Assembly: GCA_003252535.1 (NCBI GenBank)
Contig: QKDN01000075.1
Coordinates: 1-45,546, forward strand
Direction: 5' to 3'
Length of the DNA: 45,546 nt
Source of the DNA: Campylobacterota bacterium
GTDB lineage: Bacteria; Campylobacterota; Campylobacteria; Campylobacterales; Sulfurovaceae
The notes beneath the pieces were generated by a model. It worked only from the letters and a program-made list of their open reading frames with translations, did no database searches and was not told where the DNA came from. The stretch's first letter is position 1. Each line of letters begins with the position of its first letter. Position numbers and translations under genes: made by a program. Below are positions 17,468 through 25,642 of this stretch, in pieces.

Positions 17468-17488
17468 TTTTTACATAAAGGATTGCCG

Positions 17489-18106
17489 ATGGATTCTGAA
17501 CAGCAAGAAGACAAGATCGAATACCTGATCAGGCAGATCAAAGAGTTCGAGAAAGAGCTGGAAGAGGAGCTCCAGAAAAGCGAAGAGCGTCTGAAATATA
17601 CCTATGAACACGGCAAGATCATATTTCGGGAAGAGATCATAGAGGAGGGGCGCTCGACGATCATCAGTTCTCTCCGCTATCTCTCTTCATTCCCTTTCCT
17701 CGCTGTTCTGACGATACCTATCATCTGGTCGATGATGATCCCGGCACTCATTTCCGATATCCTTGTAACGATCTACCAATATACCTGCTTTCCCATCTAC
17801 AGGATTCCCCTGGTCAAACGGAGCGACTACATCGTAATGGACCGTTACAATCTTTTTTATCTTGACAGAGTAGAAAAGTTCAACTGCTGGTATTGTGAAT
17901 ATTTCAACGGTGTCGTAGCCTATGTCAGGGAGGTTGCAGCGCGTACGGAGCAATTCTGGTGCCCTATCAAGCATGCGAAAGATATCAGGGATAAACACTC
18001 ACGATATGACCGGTTCTTTTCATACGGCGATTACAAGAGCTACCGGGAACAGTTGCAGAAAAGAAGAAGTGAGTTCGACGATATCAGTAGTCAAAAAGAT
18101 GATTAG
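17489..18106 (+). CDS. Membrane-associated protein with conserved Cys/His cluster
   Basis: A 205-residue protein of unknown function. It has a charged coiled-coil N-terminus (about 8-50), a hydrophobic stretch (about 68-100), and a conserved-looking segment DRYNLFYLDRVEK followed by Cys133-x2-Cys136, then Cys158 and His162 in WCPIKH. C-x2-C and C-x3-H could bind one metal ion. The tail is highly charged. I recall similar proteins in gammaproteobacteria but no function. ATG 17489 is chosen over the in-frame TTG at 17483 because AAAGGA ends at 17482, too close for the TTG. It lies 21 bp after pgsA and is the last gene of that run. Confidence 0.75.
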   Translation: MDSEQQEDKIEYLIRQIKEFEKELEEELQKSEERLKYTYEHGKIIFREEIIEEGRSTIISSLRYLSSFPFLAVLTIPIIWSMMIPALISDILVTIYQYTCFPIYRIPLVKRSDYIVMDRYNLFYLDRVEKFNCWYCEYFNGVVAYVREVAARTEQFWCPIKHAKDIRDKHSRYDRFFSYGDYKSYREQLQKRRSEFDDISSQKDD

Positions 18107-18230
18107 CTCTCTGTAGAGAGGTATCAGAGAGTTTGTTGCAGCGAGGCATGGATACCTCGAATCATGACCTCTCAGGTATGATCATACTCTGTACGATGAT
18201 CACCGGGTCTATCCATGGATCGCAACGGTC
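18107..18230. other. Convergent gap rich in inverted repeats
   Basis: This gap holds several perfect inverted repeats and no reading frame of note. GAGGTATC (18118-18125) pairs with GATACCTC (18151-18158). CGAGG (18142-18146) pairs with CCTCG (18155-18159), an alternative fold. CATGGATA (18147-18154) pairs with TATCCATG (18210-18217). TGATCAT (18179-18185) pairs with ATGATCA (18196-18202) around a 10-base loop. Several of these are mutually exclusive. It could be a structured 3' region, a small RNA, or a decayed repeat; it matches no RNA family I can name. Confidence 0.5.
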
Positions 18231-18274
18231 GAAGAAAAAGCCGGGCCCTCATAAGAGAGCGATGACTAACCGGC
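18231..18274 (-). terminator. Intrinsic terminator of the PAS gene
   Basis: On the minus strand GCCGG (18274-18270) pairs with CCGGC (18244-18240), enclosing a 6-bp stem GCTCTC / GAGGGC with a TTAT loop and a 9-base bulge. It is followed directly by TTTTTCTTC. This fits a Rho-independent terminator for the gene ending at 18298. Confidence 0.65.
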
Positions 18275-18297
18275 ACCTTGCATAGCAAAATACCCTA

Positions 18298-18855
18298 TCA
18301 ATCGAACATAGATTTCATTTTATTGAAGAACGCACCGACCAGACCTTTTGGTTTGGCGAGCTGTTCGATATACTGGTTGTAATTCACACCTTTTTCGGCA
18401 AGGAATGATTCAAGATACTCTATCGATGCATCCATACCGTGTTCTTTCTCGATATCGAGAAGGATCGTATAGAGATCTTCTATCTCCTTGACGACATTTT
18501 TCGGTGCAGCCTGTCTGAAAGCGATATAGCTCGTGATCTTCATATCACGGTCTCTTTTGATATCAAAATCGGTAACGACCCAGTAGTGATCACCGCTTCT
18601 TGCCATATTCTTGACCACAGCAGTGATGTTCTTGCCGTTCTTGATCGACTGCCACATAAGGTAGAAGATCGCTTTTGGCATATCCGGATGTCTGAGGATG
18701 TTATGAGGCGAACCTATCAACTCTGACTCTTTATAGCCTGATATTTTGACGAAATTGCTGTTACCGTAGGTAATGATACCTTTTGTGTCGGTTTTGCTGA
18801 CGATCATCATATCTGAGTCAAGCTTGATCTCTTTGCCTGTCGGTACGGGTCTCAT
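18298..18855 (-). CDS. Single PAS-domain sensor protein, Aer/CetB-like
   Basis: A 185-residue cytosolic protein with one PAS domain (about 15-115) and a helical C-terminus. The segment beginning HNILRHPDMPK with SGDHYWV after it is typical of the FAD-binding PAS of energy-taxis proteins such as E. coli Aer and Campylobacter CetB. There is no transmembrane, HAMP, kinase or methyl-accepting domain, so any signal must pass to a separate protein, as CetB does to CetA; no such partner lies nearby. The start at 18855 is preferred because AAAGGA precedes it and the longer frame from 18915 is low-complexity AT-rich sequence. FAD binding is inferred from the motif. Confidence 0.8.
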   Translation of the reverse strand: MRPVPTGKEIKLDSDMMIVSKTDTKGIITYGNSNFVKISGYKESELIGSPHNILRHPDMPKAIFYLMWQSIKNGKNITAVVKNMARSGDHYWVVTDFDIKRDRDMKITSYIAFRQAAPKNVVKEIEDLYTILLDIEKEHGMDASIEYLESFLAEKGVNYNQYIEQLAKPKGLVGAFFNKMKSMFD

Positions 18856-18886
18856 TAATGTCCTTTTAAAAATGATGTAAAAAATA

Positions 18887-18915
18887 AATTTAATTTTATC
18901 GTTAATTTGCTTCAA
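18887..18915 (-). promoter_or_regulatory. Likely promoter of the PAS gene
   Basis: On the minus strand TTGAAG (18915-18910) and TAAATT (18892-18887) are 17 bp apart, in very AT-rich sequence. A flagellar sigma28 pattern was looked for, because the gene looks taxis-related, but the match is poor. Confidence 0.35.
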
Positions 18916-19103
18916 TTAAAAATATTTTAACATAGTTTTAACACAAAATTGTTATATAAATACACTTTTTGTCTAAAAAATGTTCATTTTTATGAAAAAA
19001 CCTTCTGTATCTGATAAGAATATGCTATTTTAAACAGCTACATGATTATTATGCAATAAATGTTCCGTGATAACAGTATGAAAAAGAAATTGGATCGTTT
19101 GGA

Positions 19104-19129
19104 AAAGCTCCATTTAAGTATGGAGCTTT
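19104..19129 (-). terminator. Terminator of the DUF4178/DUF350 operon
   Basis: A perfect 10-bp stem, AAAGCTCCAT / ATGGAGCTTT, with a 6-base loop lies 10 bp past the DUF350 stop. On the minus strand the stem ends in TTTT, as in an intrinsic terminator. Confidence 0.8.
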
Positions 19130-19139
19130 GTAAGTGTGG

Positions 19140-19355
19140 TCAGTGAATCGCAGCCGAGATGATCATACCGAGCGATGCAATGATGGCAGCGAGTACGATA
19201 GCGACTGCGATATTGCCATCTTCTACCACCTGTTTCCTGATAGAAAAAGGTGTGATCACCTCGATGATATAGACGACGGTCACGAAAATAACCGTACCTA
19301 CTATCGCATAGAGCAGTGTCGAGCCCAATTGTGTGAAGATCGTTGTTTCATCCAT
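19140..19355 (-). CDS. DUF350 membrane protein, half-size
   Basis: A 71-residue inner-membrane protein with two hydrophobic helices (about 11-32 and 47-69) joined by a charged loop holding VVEDGNIAVAIVLAA. It belongs to DUF350, which in E. coli YjfL is present as two tandem copies in about 130 residues; here only one copy exists, so a dimer may form the functional unit. The function of DUF350 is not established. In other bacteria it is found with DUF4178 proteins and polyamine genes (recalled, not checked). AGAGGAG precedes the ATG. It is the last gene of the four-gene minus-strand unit. Confidence 0.82.
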   Translation of the reverse strand: MDETTIFTQLGSTLLYAIVGTVIFVTVVYIIEVITPFSIRKQVVEDGNIAVAIVLAAIIASLGMIISAAIH

Positions 19356-19375
19356 TTTATTCTCCTCTGTTGAAT

Positions 19376-19561
19376 TTATTTTCCTGAGCGGAACCCGCCG
19401 CTGCTTGTACCGGTCCAGCTGCTTGAACTGCTCGAACGATAGGAACGGCTGACCGATGTCGTATCCTCCGAACTGATCCCCTGCAACCCGATCCCCTTGT
19501 AGGTCATAAAACCGCTGGCTATCGTCAAGGCTCCAAAGAGTATCAGGATCATTTTTGTCAT
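19376..19561 (-). CDS. 61-residue membrane peptide with Ser/Gly tail
   Basis: A small protein with one hydrophobic helix (about 3-20) followed by a segment rich in Ser, Arg and Thr: a run of six Ser, then WTGTSSGGFRSGK at the C-terminus. I know no family for it. The low-complexity tail with terminal GGF/GSG-type residues resembles small proteins (such as DUF4247) that I recall beside DUF4178 and DUF350 elsewhere, but the likeness is only compositional. Its ATG overlaps the stop of the DUF4178 membrane protein gene by 4 nt, strong evidence that it is a real gene and part of the same unit. Confidence 0.68.
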   Translation of the reverse strand: MTKMILILFGALTIASGFMTYKGIGLQGISSEDTTSVSRSYRSSSSSSWTGTSSGGFRSGK

Positions 19562-20913
19562 TCGTCTTCCTCTTTATAAGAAGTAAAATTATCGATCATA
19601 GGCTGTATGAAGATATAGAGGACGATGACAAAGACCACGGCACCTACACCGAGCCAGTAGACTGCGCCAAGCCCTCCGATCGACCAGACTGTATATTTTT
19701 TCCAGCTTCCTCCTCCTGGAGAACCCATGAAAAAGAGGTAGAAGAGCGTTGCAAGGGTAAGAAGGAACAGCGGAAGGATATAGTTGAGTCGCGCGTACTT
19801 CTCTTTGACTGTTACTGTAACGATACCGGAGGTGCCTGTCATATTGGCCTTGGCTAAAGAAACAGAGTAATTTCCCTGCGGGAGTTTGATGTAGACATTG
19901 ACGAGATTCGAGCCCTGTTTCCATGTCTTTTTGAAGTAGTAGCTCTCGCTGACCGCCAATGCCTTGTCGATATGGAACACTCTCTTCCCGTTCTGGTGGA
20001 GCGAGAGAGTGTAGTTGTTGAGTATTGCCGCACTCGGTGCCCTGAGGGCGATCTGTGTCACATAGGCATCCGAAGTGATGTTCATCTCCTGCGTGAAAGG
20101 ATGATCCGTACTTTTGTAGAATACGGTCTTATCCGTATAGTAGGAGCCTATCAGCGACAGCAGCAGAACAGCCAGGATCACTCCGAGCCCCTTGAGCAGC
20201 GGTGATGCCGGGGACTGGATGGCATCTTCGTCTATAAGCTTCTCCCGGATGCTTTTTGTGGGACTGACCTGTTTGCTCTTGTCGACGCCAAAGCTCTTAT
20301 AGACACTCTCATTGTCAAGCTTCTCATTGAGATAGACCTCGTATTCGCTGTTACTTCGTTCTATCGAGAGGCTGCGCCCCTGGACACCGTTGTAGTCCCA
20401 GCACTCTATCCGGTCATTGGCTTTGGCTACCCAGCTCATCTCCCCTTCGACGAATCCTACATAGCAGTAGTAGGACTCTTCTGCGGCAAGATAGTGTCCT
20501 TTGCGGTAGAAGAGGGTGCGTGGATAGTTCTTCTCCCTCCATTCCCTGAGCTCGAAATCCCTTACCCTCTTGCTGAAAGAGAGCCGGCCTTTTTCATAGA
20601 CGAGCCATCCGTAGCCGTAAAGGGGCGAATAGAGAAAGAACTCGGTCCACTCCTCGGGATCATCGGTGCGGTAGGTGATCATCCCGATGATGGTCCATTC
20701 GACCCCTTTGATCGTCCCTTTCATACCCAGTGTGAAGGGGACGTCGGGACGCTCTTTGGCGTTGAATTTGGCCACTACTTTGTAGTTGTCATTGAGGTCG
20801 AGGATGCTGTTGCAGTAGCTGCATGTGACGGTGCTGACCCGTCCCCCTCCGATCAGGCTGAGCGGTGCGGCACAGTTGGTACACTTGATCGAATATTTTT
20901 GTGTATCACTCAT
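19558..20913 (-). CDS. Zinc-ribbon DUF4178 membrane protein
   Basis: A 451-residue protein. Residues 8-36 form a zinc ribbon with Cys11-x2-Cys14 and Cys31-x2-Cys34. A DUF4178 domain follows (about 60-200, with GMKGTIKGVEWTIIGMITYR and a WTEFFLYSPLYGYGWL strand). One hydrophobic segment lies near 236-258, a beta-rich, probably extracytoplasmic domain at about 260-375, and two or three more membrane segments at about 380-440. The start at 20913 is chosen because its ATGA overlaps the upstream gene's stop; the frame from 20949 would run into that gene. Function is unknown; its architecture suggests a membrane sensor or scaffold with a cytosolic zinc-ribbon/DUF4178 part. Confidence 0.8.
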   Translation of the reverse strand: MSDTQKYSIKCTNCAAPLSLIGGGRVSTVTCSYCNSILDLNDNYKVVAKFNAKERPDVPFTLGMKGTIKGVEWTIIGMITYRTDDPEEWTEFFLYSPLYGYGWLVYEKGRLSFSKRVRDFELREWREKNYPRTLFYRKGHYLAAEESYYCYVGFVEGEMSWVAKANDRIECWDYNGVQGRSLSIERSNSEYEVYLNEKLDNESVYKSFGVDKSKQVSPTKSIREKLIDEDAIQSPASPLLKGLGVILAVLLLSLIGSYYTDKTVFYKSTDHPFTQEMNITSDAYVTQIALRAPSAAILNNYTLSLHQNGKRVFHIDKALAVSESYYFKKTWKQGSNLVNVYIKLPQGNYSVSLAKANMTGTSGIVTVTVKEKYARLNYILPLFLLTLATLFYLFFMGSPGGGSWKKYTVWSIGGLGAVYWLGVGAVVFVIVLYIFIQPMIDNFTSYKEEDE

Positions 20914-21548
20914 AGGTATGACCCTTTGATCTCGAAGGGATCGATCCATTCCCCTTCAAATGTACTGATGGTCCGCTCACCCTGTGGGCTTGTATAGAGT
21001 TCCAGTGTTCTGAGCTTTGCTTTTTTGCCGGAGAGATGCACATAGCCGTGTTTGTCCCCTTTGGCGACAATCCTGGGGAGTGAACCGATGAAGCCTACAC
21101 ACTCCCCTTCACCTGTTTCGGTGACGATCCACTCTTTGTCTACGAAGGCTCCTTGTTTGAGTCCTCCGAAGAGCTCCGGTGTCATTGTGCTTTCTGTCTC
21201 CACTTCGAGTACCATGTCCCCCTCGTCGACACTCAGCCAGAGTTCACTACCCGATTCATCCCTGAGCCACCACTCTTCCCAGAAGCCCCTGCCGTACGAG
21301 TAGCGTATCATGCCGACCGGAAGGTAGCTTTTGTTCCTGTAGCTGAAGGTGGAGCCGAGTTTGATCAGGGAGAGTTCCGGGGCGAGTACCGAGGAGTCCC
21401 CTGCGAGCCGTGCCGCTTCGTCTTCGAGGAAGATCGTCGATCCGCACGAGCTGCATTGCGCTATCTTGGTATGGACAAAAAAGAGCGGCAGAGCAGCACC
21501 GCACTGTGGACAATTGAGGCTTTTGTATGGGGACTCTATCGTTTTCAT
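20910..21548 (-). CDS. Zinc-ribbon DUF4178 soluble protein
   Basis: A 212-residue cytosolic protein. It begins with a zinc ribbon (Cys13-x2-Cys16, Cys32-x2-Cys35), followed by a DUF4178-type domain: KLGSTFSYRNKSYLPVGMIRY, then a Trp-rich FWEEWWLRD strand and an ELWLSVDEGDMVL segment. It is a soluble paralogue of the larger protein encoded next, and the two overlap by ATGA. No Shine-Dalgarno precedes its ATG, and a TACAAT box ends 7 bases upstream, so the transcript may be leaderless. Function is unknown. It is the first gene of the four-gene unit. Confidence 0.8.
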   Translation of the reverse strand: MKTIESPYKSLNCPQCGAALPLFFVHTKIAQCSSCGSTIFLEDEAARLAGDSSVLAPELSLIKLGSTFSYRNKSYLPVGMIRYSYGRGFWEEWWLRDESGSELWLSVDEGDMVLEVETESTMTPELFGGLKQGAFVDKEWIVTETGEGECVGFIGSLPRIVAKGDKHGYVHLSGKKAKLRTLELYTSPQGERTISTFEGEWIDPFEIKGSYL

Positions 21549-21554
21549 GGTTTT

Positions 21555-21585
21555 ATTGTAACATTATTTTTTTAAACACACTCAA
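21555..21585 (-). promoter_or_regulatory. Probable leaderless promoter of the DUF4178 unit
   Basis: On the minus strand TTGAGT (21585-21580) and TACAAT (21560-21555) are spaced by 19 bp. The seventh base after the -10 box is the A of the ATG at 21548, so the transcript would start at the start codon. No ribosome site is present. Confidence 0.45.
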
Positions 21586-22388
21586 TAGAAAAGGGCACTC
21601 GTATACCCTACCACCCGCGAAGTATCACCTGCATAGTCTGCGCTCGTACGGTAGTCCAGTACTTTCGACGAAAGCCCGGCTTTTTTGGCAGCGAGGATCA
21701 TCGCCCTGACACCTCTCATCCCGCAGGCTTCGCAGCCGCTGGCAGCGATGGCGGGATCGAGATGCTGTATTGCATCGATGCAACGCTTATCCTTCGCATT
21801 GGCAGTATTCTGGTCATAAAAATGACTCAGGTCGGTACTGATGATGATACCGTTTTCAGGGTCCCTGAGAAGTGTGGAAATGATCTCCGAGAGCTCTGAA
21901 GCATCCATATCGCTGTAGATGAGCTCGATCACTGAGGATTTTGGCAGGTAGTTCCTGACGAAAGGCATCTGTACCTCCGTAGAGTGTTCCCTGGAGTGTG
22001 CTTCCGGGAGGAAACCGATAGGATGCTTTTTGGCCAGCTCTATCAGATAGCCGGTGTCGATGGGTAGATTGCCGCAGGGGGTCTCATACTCTTCGAAGTA
22101 ACTGCCGCTGACCCCGGCAAAAGCATAGTGATGGCTCGGACCTATTACGATCACTCTTCTGATACGGGTATTCTTCGCCAGGAGATTGTATGCTACCGAG
22201 GCGGTGAAACCGCTGTAGACGTACCCGGCATGGGGGACTATGATGGCATTCGTACCAAGCTTGAGATATTCGCTGAAAGCCTGTGAGCTTTTGAGCGCCT
22301 CGTCGAATCTGGCGAAGTATGCGCTCACCGCACTGCATTCTGCCGGGTAAAAGCTCCCTGCAACCGCTGCTTTTCTTCTCTCCTGCAT
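21582..22388 (-). CDS. amrB: MEMO-family protein, AmmeMemoRadiSam system protein B
   Basis: A 268-residue MEMO-family protein. The family belongs to the fold of class III non-haem iron dioxygenases and binds metal through His and Cys residues. Conserved elements seen here are HAGYVYSGFTA (His53), GPSHHY (His87, His88), STDLSHFYD near 187 and a Cys-rich GCEACGMRGV segment. The start at 22388 is chosen because AAAGGAG precedes it and the MQERRKAAVAGSFYP start fits the family; the frame upstream to 22610 overlaps amrA. In many prokaryotes MEMO, AMMECR1 and a radical SAM enzyme co-occur; the radical SAM partner is not in this window. The biochemical role is unresolved. Confidence 0.93.
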   Translation of the reverse strand: MQERRKAAVAGSFYPAECSAVSAYFARFDEALKSSQAFSEYLKLGTNAIIVPHAGYVYSGFTASVAYNLLAKNTRIRRVIVIGPSHHYAFAGVSGSYFEEYETPCGNLPIDTGYLIELAKKHPIGFLPEAHSREHSTEVQMPFVRNYLPKSSVIELIYSDMDASELSEIISTLLRDPENGIIISTDLSHFYDQNTANAKDKRCIDAIQHLDPAIAASGCEACGMRGVRAMILAAKKAGLSSKVLDYRTSADYAGDTSRVVGYTSALFY

Positions 22389-22398
22389 TGAGGCTCCT

Positions 22399-22947
22399 TT
22401 ATCTGTATTTGGTGACCTGGTAGATTTCGATATCAGGGTGTTTACCCAGGCACGATTGTCTGAGTCCGGCTTTCTGGCACAGTGAGGCGAAGAAGATATC
22501 AAAATTCGGCAGGTCTTCCCATACCTGCGGCAGATAGGTGGCACGGTGGCCGTGAAGCTTGAGTACCACACCGTCGATCCCCGGGCGTATCTTCGATCGG
22601 AGCTCATCAAGGGTACCGTAGCTGACAGGAGTGGGCGGGGTAAGGATAGAAACTTCGATATGGGTATAATCGAACTCTTCTGGAGCGAGAGGGTGGAAAC
22701 GCGGATCTCTCATAGCTGCGGAGCGGGCATTGGCGATGATATCCTTGTAGAGTGGCTGGTAGGCCTCAAGGGTGCCGATACAGCCACGCAGATCGTCATT
22801 GGCCCCCTGGGTCAGTGTGACGAATGCTGCACCGTTCTCCTTGAGCGCAGGATAATCATGCAGGGCTTTGTCGAGGTCGAAATCACTCTCTTTGCCAAGG
22901 GTGATGGCGATGGCCGCTTTGGCCAGGGCAAGGACTATCTCTTTCAT
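22399..22947 (-). CDS. amrA: AMMECR1-domain protein, AmmeMemoRadiSam system protein A
   Basis: A 182-residue soluble protein of the AMMECR1 family, the bacterial relative of a human gene linked to Alport-type syndrome. The family signature LRGCIGTL is at 53-60, and DPRFHPLAPEEF with IEVSILTPP follows around 80-105. No reaction is established. AAGGAG precedes the ATG. It lies 10 bp upstream of amrB and 14 bp after the COG3400 gene, so these three should be co-transcribed. Confidence 0.93.
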   Translation of the reverse strand: MKEIVLALAKAAIAITLGKESDFDLDKALHDYPALKENGAAFVTLTQGANDDLRGCIGTLEAYQPLYKDIIANARSAAMRDPRFHPLAPEEFDYTHIEVSILTPPTPVSYGTLDELRSKIRPGIDGVVLKLHGHRATYLPQVWEDLPNFDIFFASLCQKAGLRQSCLGKHPDIEIYQVTKYR

Positions 22948-22961
22948 GGGTTACTCCTTCA

Positions 22962-24386
22962 TTATGTCTCCGTTGTTTCGATCGGCACGAGCAGCTTGGG
23001 ATGTCTTCTGATCGTGAGCAGATAGTCCTGCACACGGGTGGAGAGTATCGTAAAGAAACTCTTCTTGCGCATCTTGAGATGGTACGGGACGATCTGGAGG
23101 ATATTCTCCATACCGTTGATGCGTCGTACAGGGTTGCTGATCTCGTGGGTGATGCTGATATCGTAGTTGAATATCTGCGAAAGGGTCTCGAAGTGCGCGA
23201 CGATCCTTTTTTTGTTCTCGAAATCCCCGTCGGGATCGAAATTATAGAGTTTGAGCTTGAACTTGAAACTCTCTGAAAAGTCGAATGCCGTGGCGGAGAT
23301 CGATTCCATCTCGTTCTCATTGGTCAGGAGGACCACACTGTCTGTAATACTGTTGAGTGATGTATCACCGAAGAGATAGACAAGCTTCTTGAGATTGTAG
23401 AACTGGTTCTTGAGACGATGGTCACTGAAAGTATCGGTAGAGCATAACGTCAGCCCTATATTGAAATTCTGAAGATCGTACTCGATAAGCTCGTTGATGT
23501 GGGTCTCGTCATAATAGAGATGAATGGTGATATTATCCCTCGTATCAGCCTTGAGCGCTTCTATATAGGAGAAGTGGGAGGGATTGATGATACGGACATA
23601 GAGGTGTTTCTTCTCGAGCTTTTCGAGCAGATAGATACTCTCATAGAAGTATTTGAGCGAGCTCTCCTGGTCATGTTTCATGTCGAGAAGGAGGTAGAGG
23701 TTCTTCCCGAACGGTTCGGGGAAAAGCCCCTGTCTGCGGTTGATGCTCTTGTAGACACCGTCGAGGACGAGGGGTTTGCCTATGGCCAGGAGGATATCGT
23801 TGGGGCGGATCATCGTCGCGCTTGTGGGGATGATCTGCTTCTTGTCACGGTAGATCGCAGCGATCTTCCATTTGCGCTGCGAGATCGAGCCTACATGGCG
23901 GTAGGCGTAGCTGCTCCCGAAAGGTACCATCATCTCCATGATTTCCCCCTCGCCAAGCCCTACGTTCTGGGCCATGACAGGGACATTGGGGAGGTGGTCG
24001 TAGAGGTGTGCCGCCATAAGCTGGTTCTGATCAAGGATCGTGATATTGTGCTTCTCCTCGAAATTGTTCCCCCAACGGTCAAGAACAACGACAAATACCT
24101 TCTGGTCGATCTTCCTGATATTTTGCAGGGCATAGACCATATCGTCCTTCTCATCGAGGACGATAAAGATCATCGAGAACTTGACCGAGGAGATAAGACG
24201 GAGGAGCTTGACATAGCTCGTAGGATCGCAGAAGTGTCCCGTGATGCTTCGATCGAGCTTTTCGGAGAGAAATTCCTGATGATAGAATGCCACATGGTAT
24301 TTGTTCTCGGATATACGCCGCTTGCCGATCCATTTGACAAAATGTTTGGCGATCGAGCCGTCGGCTAATATGAGTATATTCTTCAT
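22962..24386 (-). CDS. COG3400 RCK/TrkA-like protein
   Basis: A 474-residue soluble protein. The N-terminus (about 1-130) looks like a degenerate Rossmann/RCK-N fold starting MKNILILADGSIAKHFV. Residues about 140-225 form a TrkA-C-like domain with VPFGSSYAYRHVGSI and RPNDILLAIG. The rest (about 230-474) is a second, less recognisable nucleotide-binding-like module. Such proteins are annotated COG3400 in Campylobacterota and commonly lie next to tgt (recalled). RCK domains gate K+ channels or transporters on nucleotide or c-di-AMP binding, but no channel gene is nearby. The start at 24386 is preferred over 24428 because it begins the Rossmann strand. It leads the operon with amrA and amrB. Confidence 0.8.
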   Translation of the reverse strand: MKNILILADGSIAKHFVKWIGKRRISENKYHVAFYHQEFLSEKLDRSITGHFCDPTSYVKLLRLISSVKFSMIFIVLDEKDDMVYALQNIRKIDQKVFVVVLDRWGNNFEEKHNITILDQNQLMAAHLYDHLPNVPVMAQNVGLGEGEIMEMMVPFGSSYAYRHVGSISQRKWKIAAIYRDKKQIIPTSATMIRPNDILLAIGKPLVLDGVYKSINRRQGLFPEPFGKNLYLLLDMKHDQESSLKYFYESIYLLEKLEKKHLYVRIINPSHFSYIEALKADTRDNITIHLYYDETHINELIEYDLQNFNIGLTLCSTDTFSDHRLKNQFYNLKKLVYLFGDTSLNSITDSVVLLTNENEMESISATAFDFSESFKFKLKLYNFDPDGDFENKKRIVAHFETLSQIFNYDISITHEISNPVRRINGMENILQIVPYHLKMRKKSFFTILSTRVQDYLLTIRRHPKLLVPIETTET

Positions 24387-24388
24387 GA

Positions 24389-25579
<1,191 letters not shown>

Positions 25580-25580
25580 G

Positions 25581-25597
25581 GGGGAAAAGTAATCCCC
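25581..25597 (+). terminator. Weak hairpin after tgt
   Basis: GGGGA / TCCCC with a 7-base loop lies immediately past the tgt stop, in the convergent gap to the helix-hairpin-helix protein gene. The stem is only 5 bp with no T run, so the call is tentative. Confidence 0.35.
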
Positions 25598-25642
25598 ACT
25601 ACCCGGGATCAGGTTTGGGATAGCGGGATTTGTCCGATAGGA

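Larger units (their letters stand above)
18856..19139. other. AT-rich gap between PAS gene and DUF350 gene
   Basis: This 284-bp gap contains the PAS gene promoter on the left and the DUF350 terminator hairpin on the right. Between about 18920 and 19090 it is very AT-rich with no reading frame, repeat or RNA I recognise. Confidence 0.5.

Noticed and set aside
18880-18930. Sigma28-type flagellar promoter for the PAS gene
   Set aside because: An ACGATAA string is present, but no matching -35 lies at the right distance.
22389-22610. Extension of amrB to 22610
   Set aside because: The extra residues are the amrA sequence in another frame and do not look like MEMO; the RBS fits 22388.
23499-24368. 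Plus-strand frame of 289 codons opposite the COG3400 gene
   Set aside because: Antisense shadow of a coherent protein; no RBS and no recognisable domain.
25590-25642. Strong bidirectional terminator between tgt and the HhH gene
   Set aside because: Only a 5-bp stem was found, with no T run; kept as a weak call near tgt.
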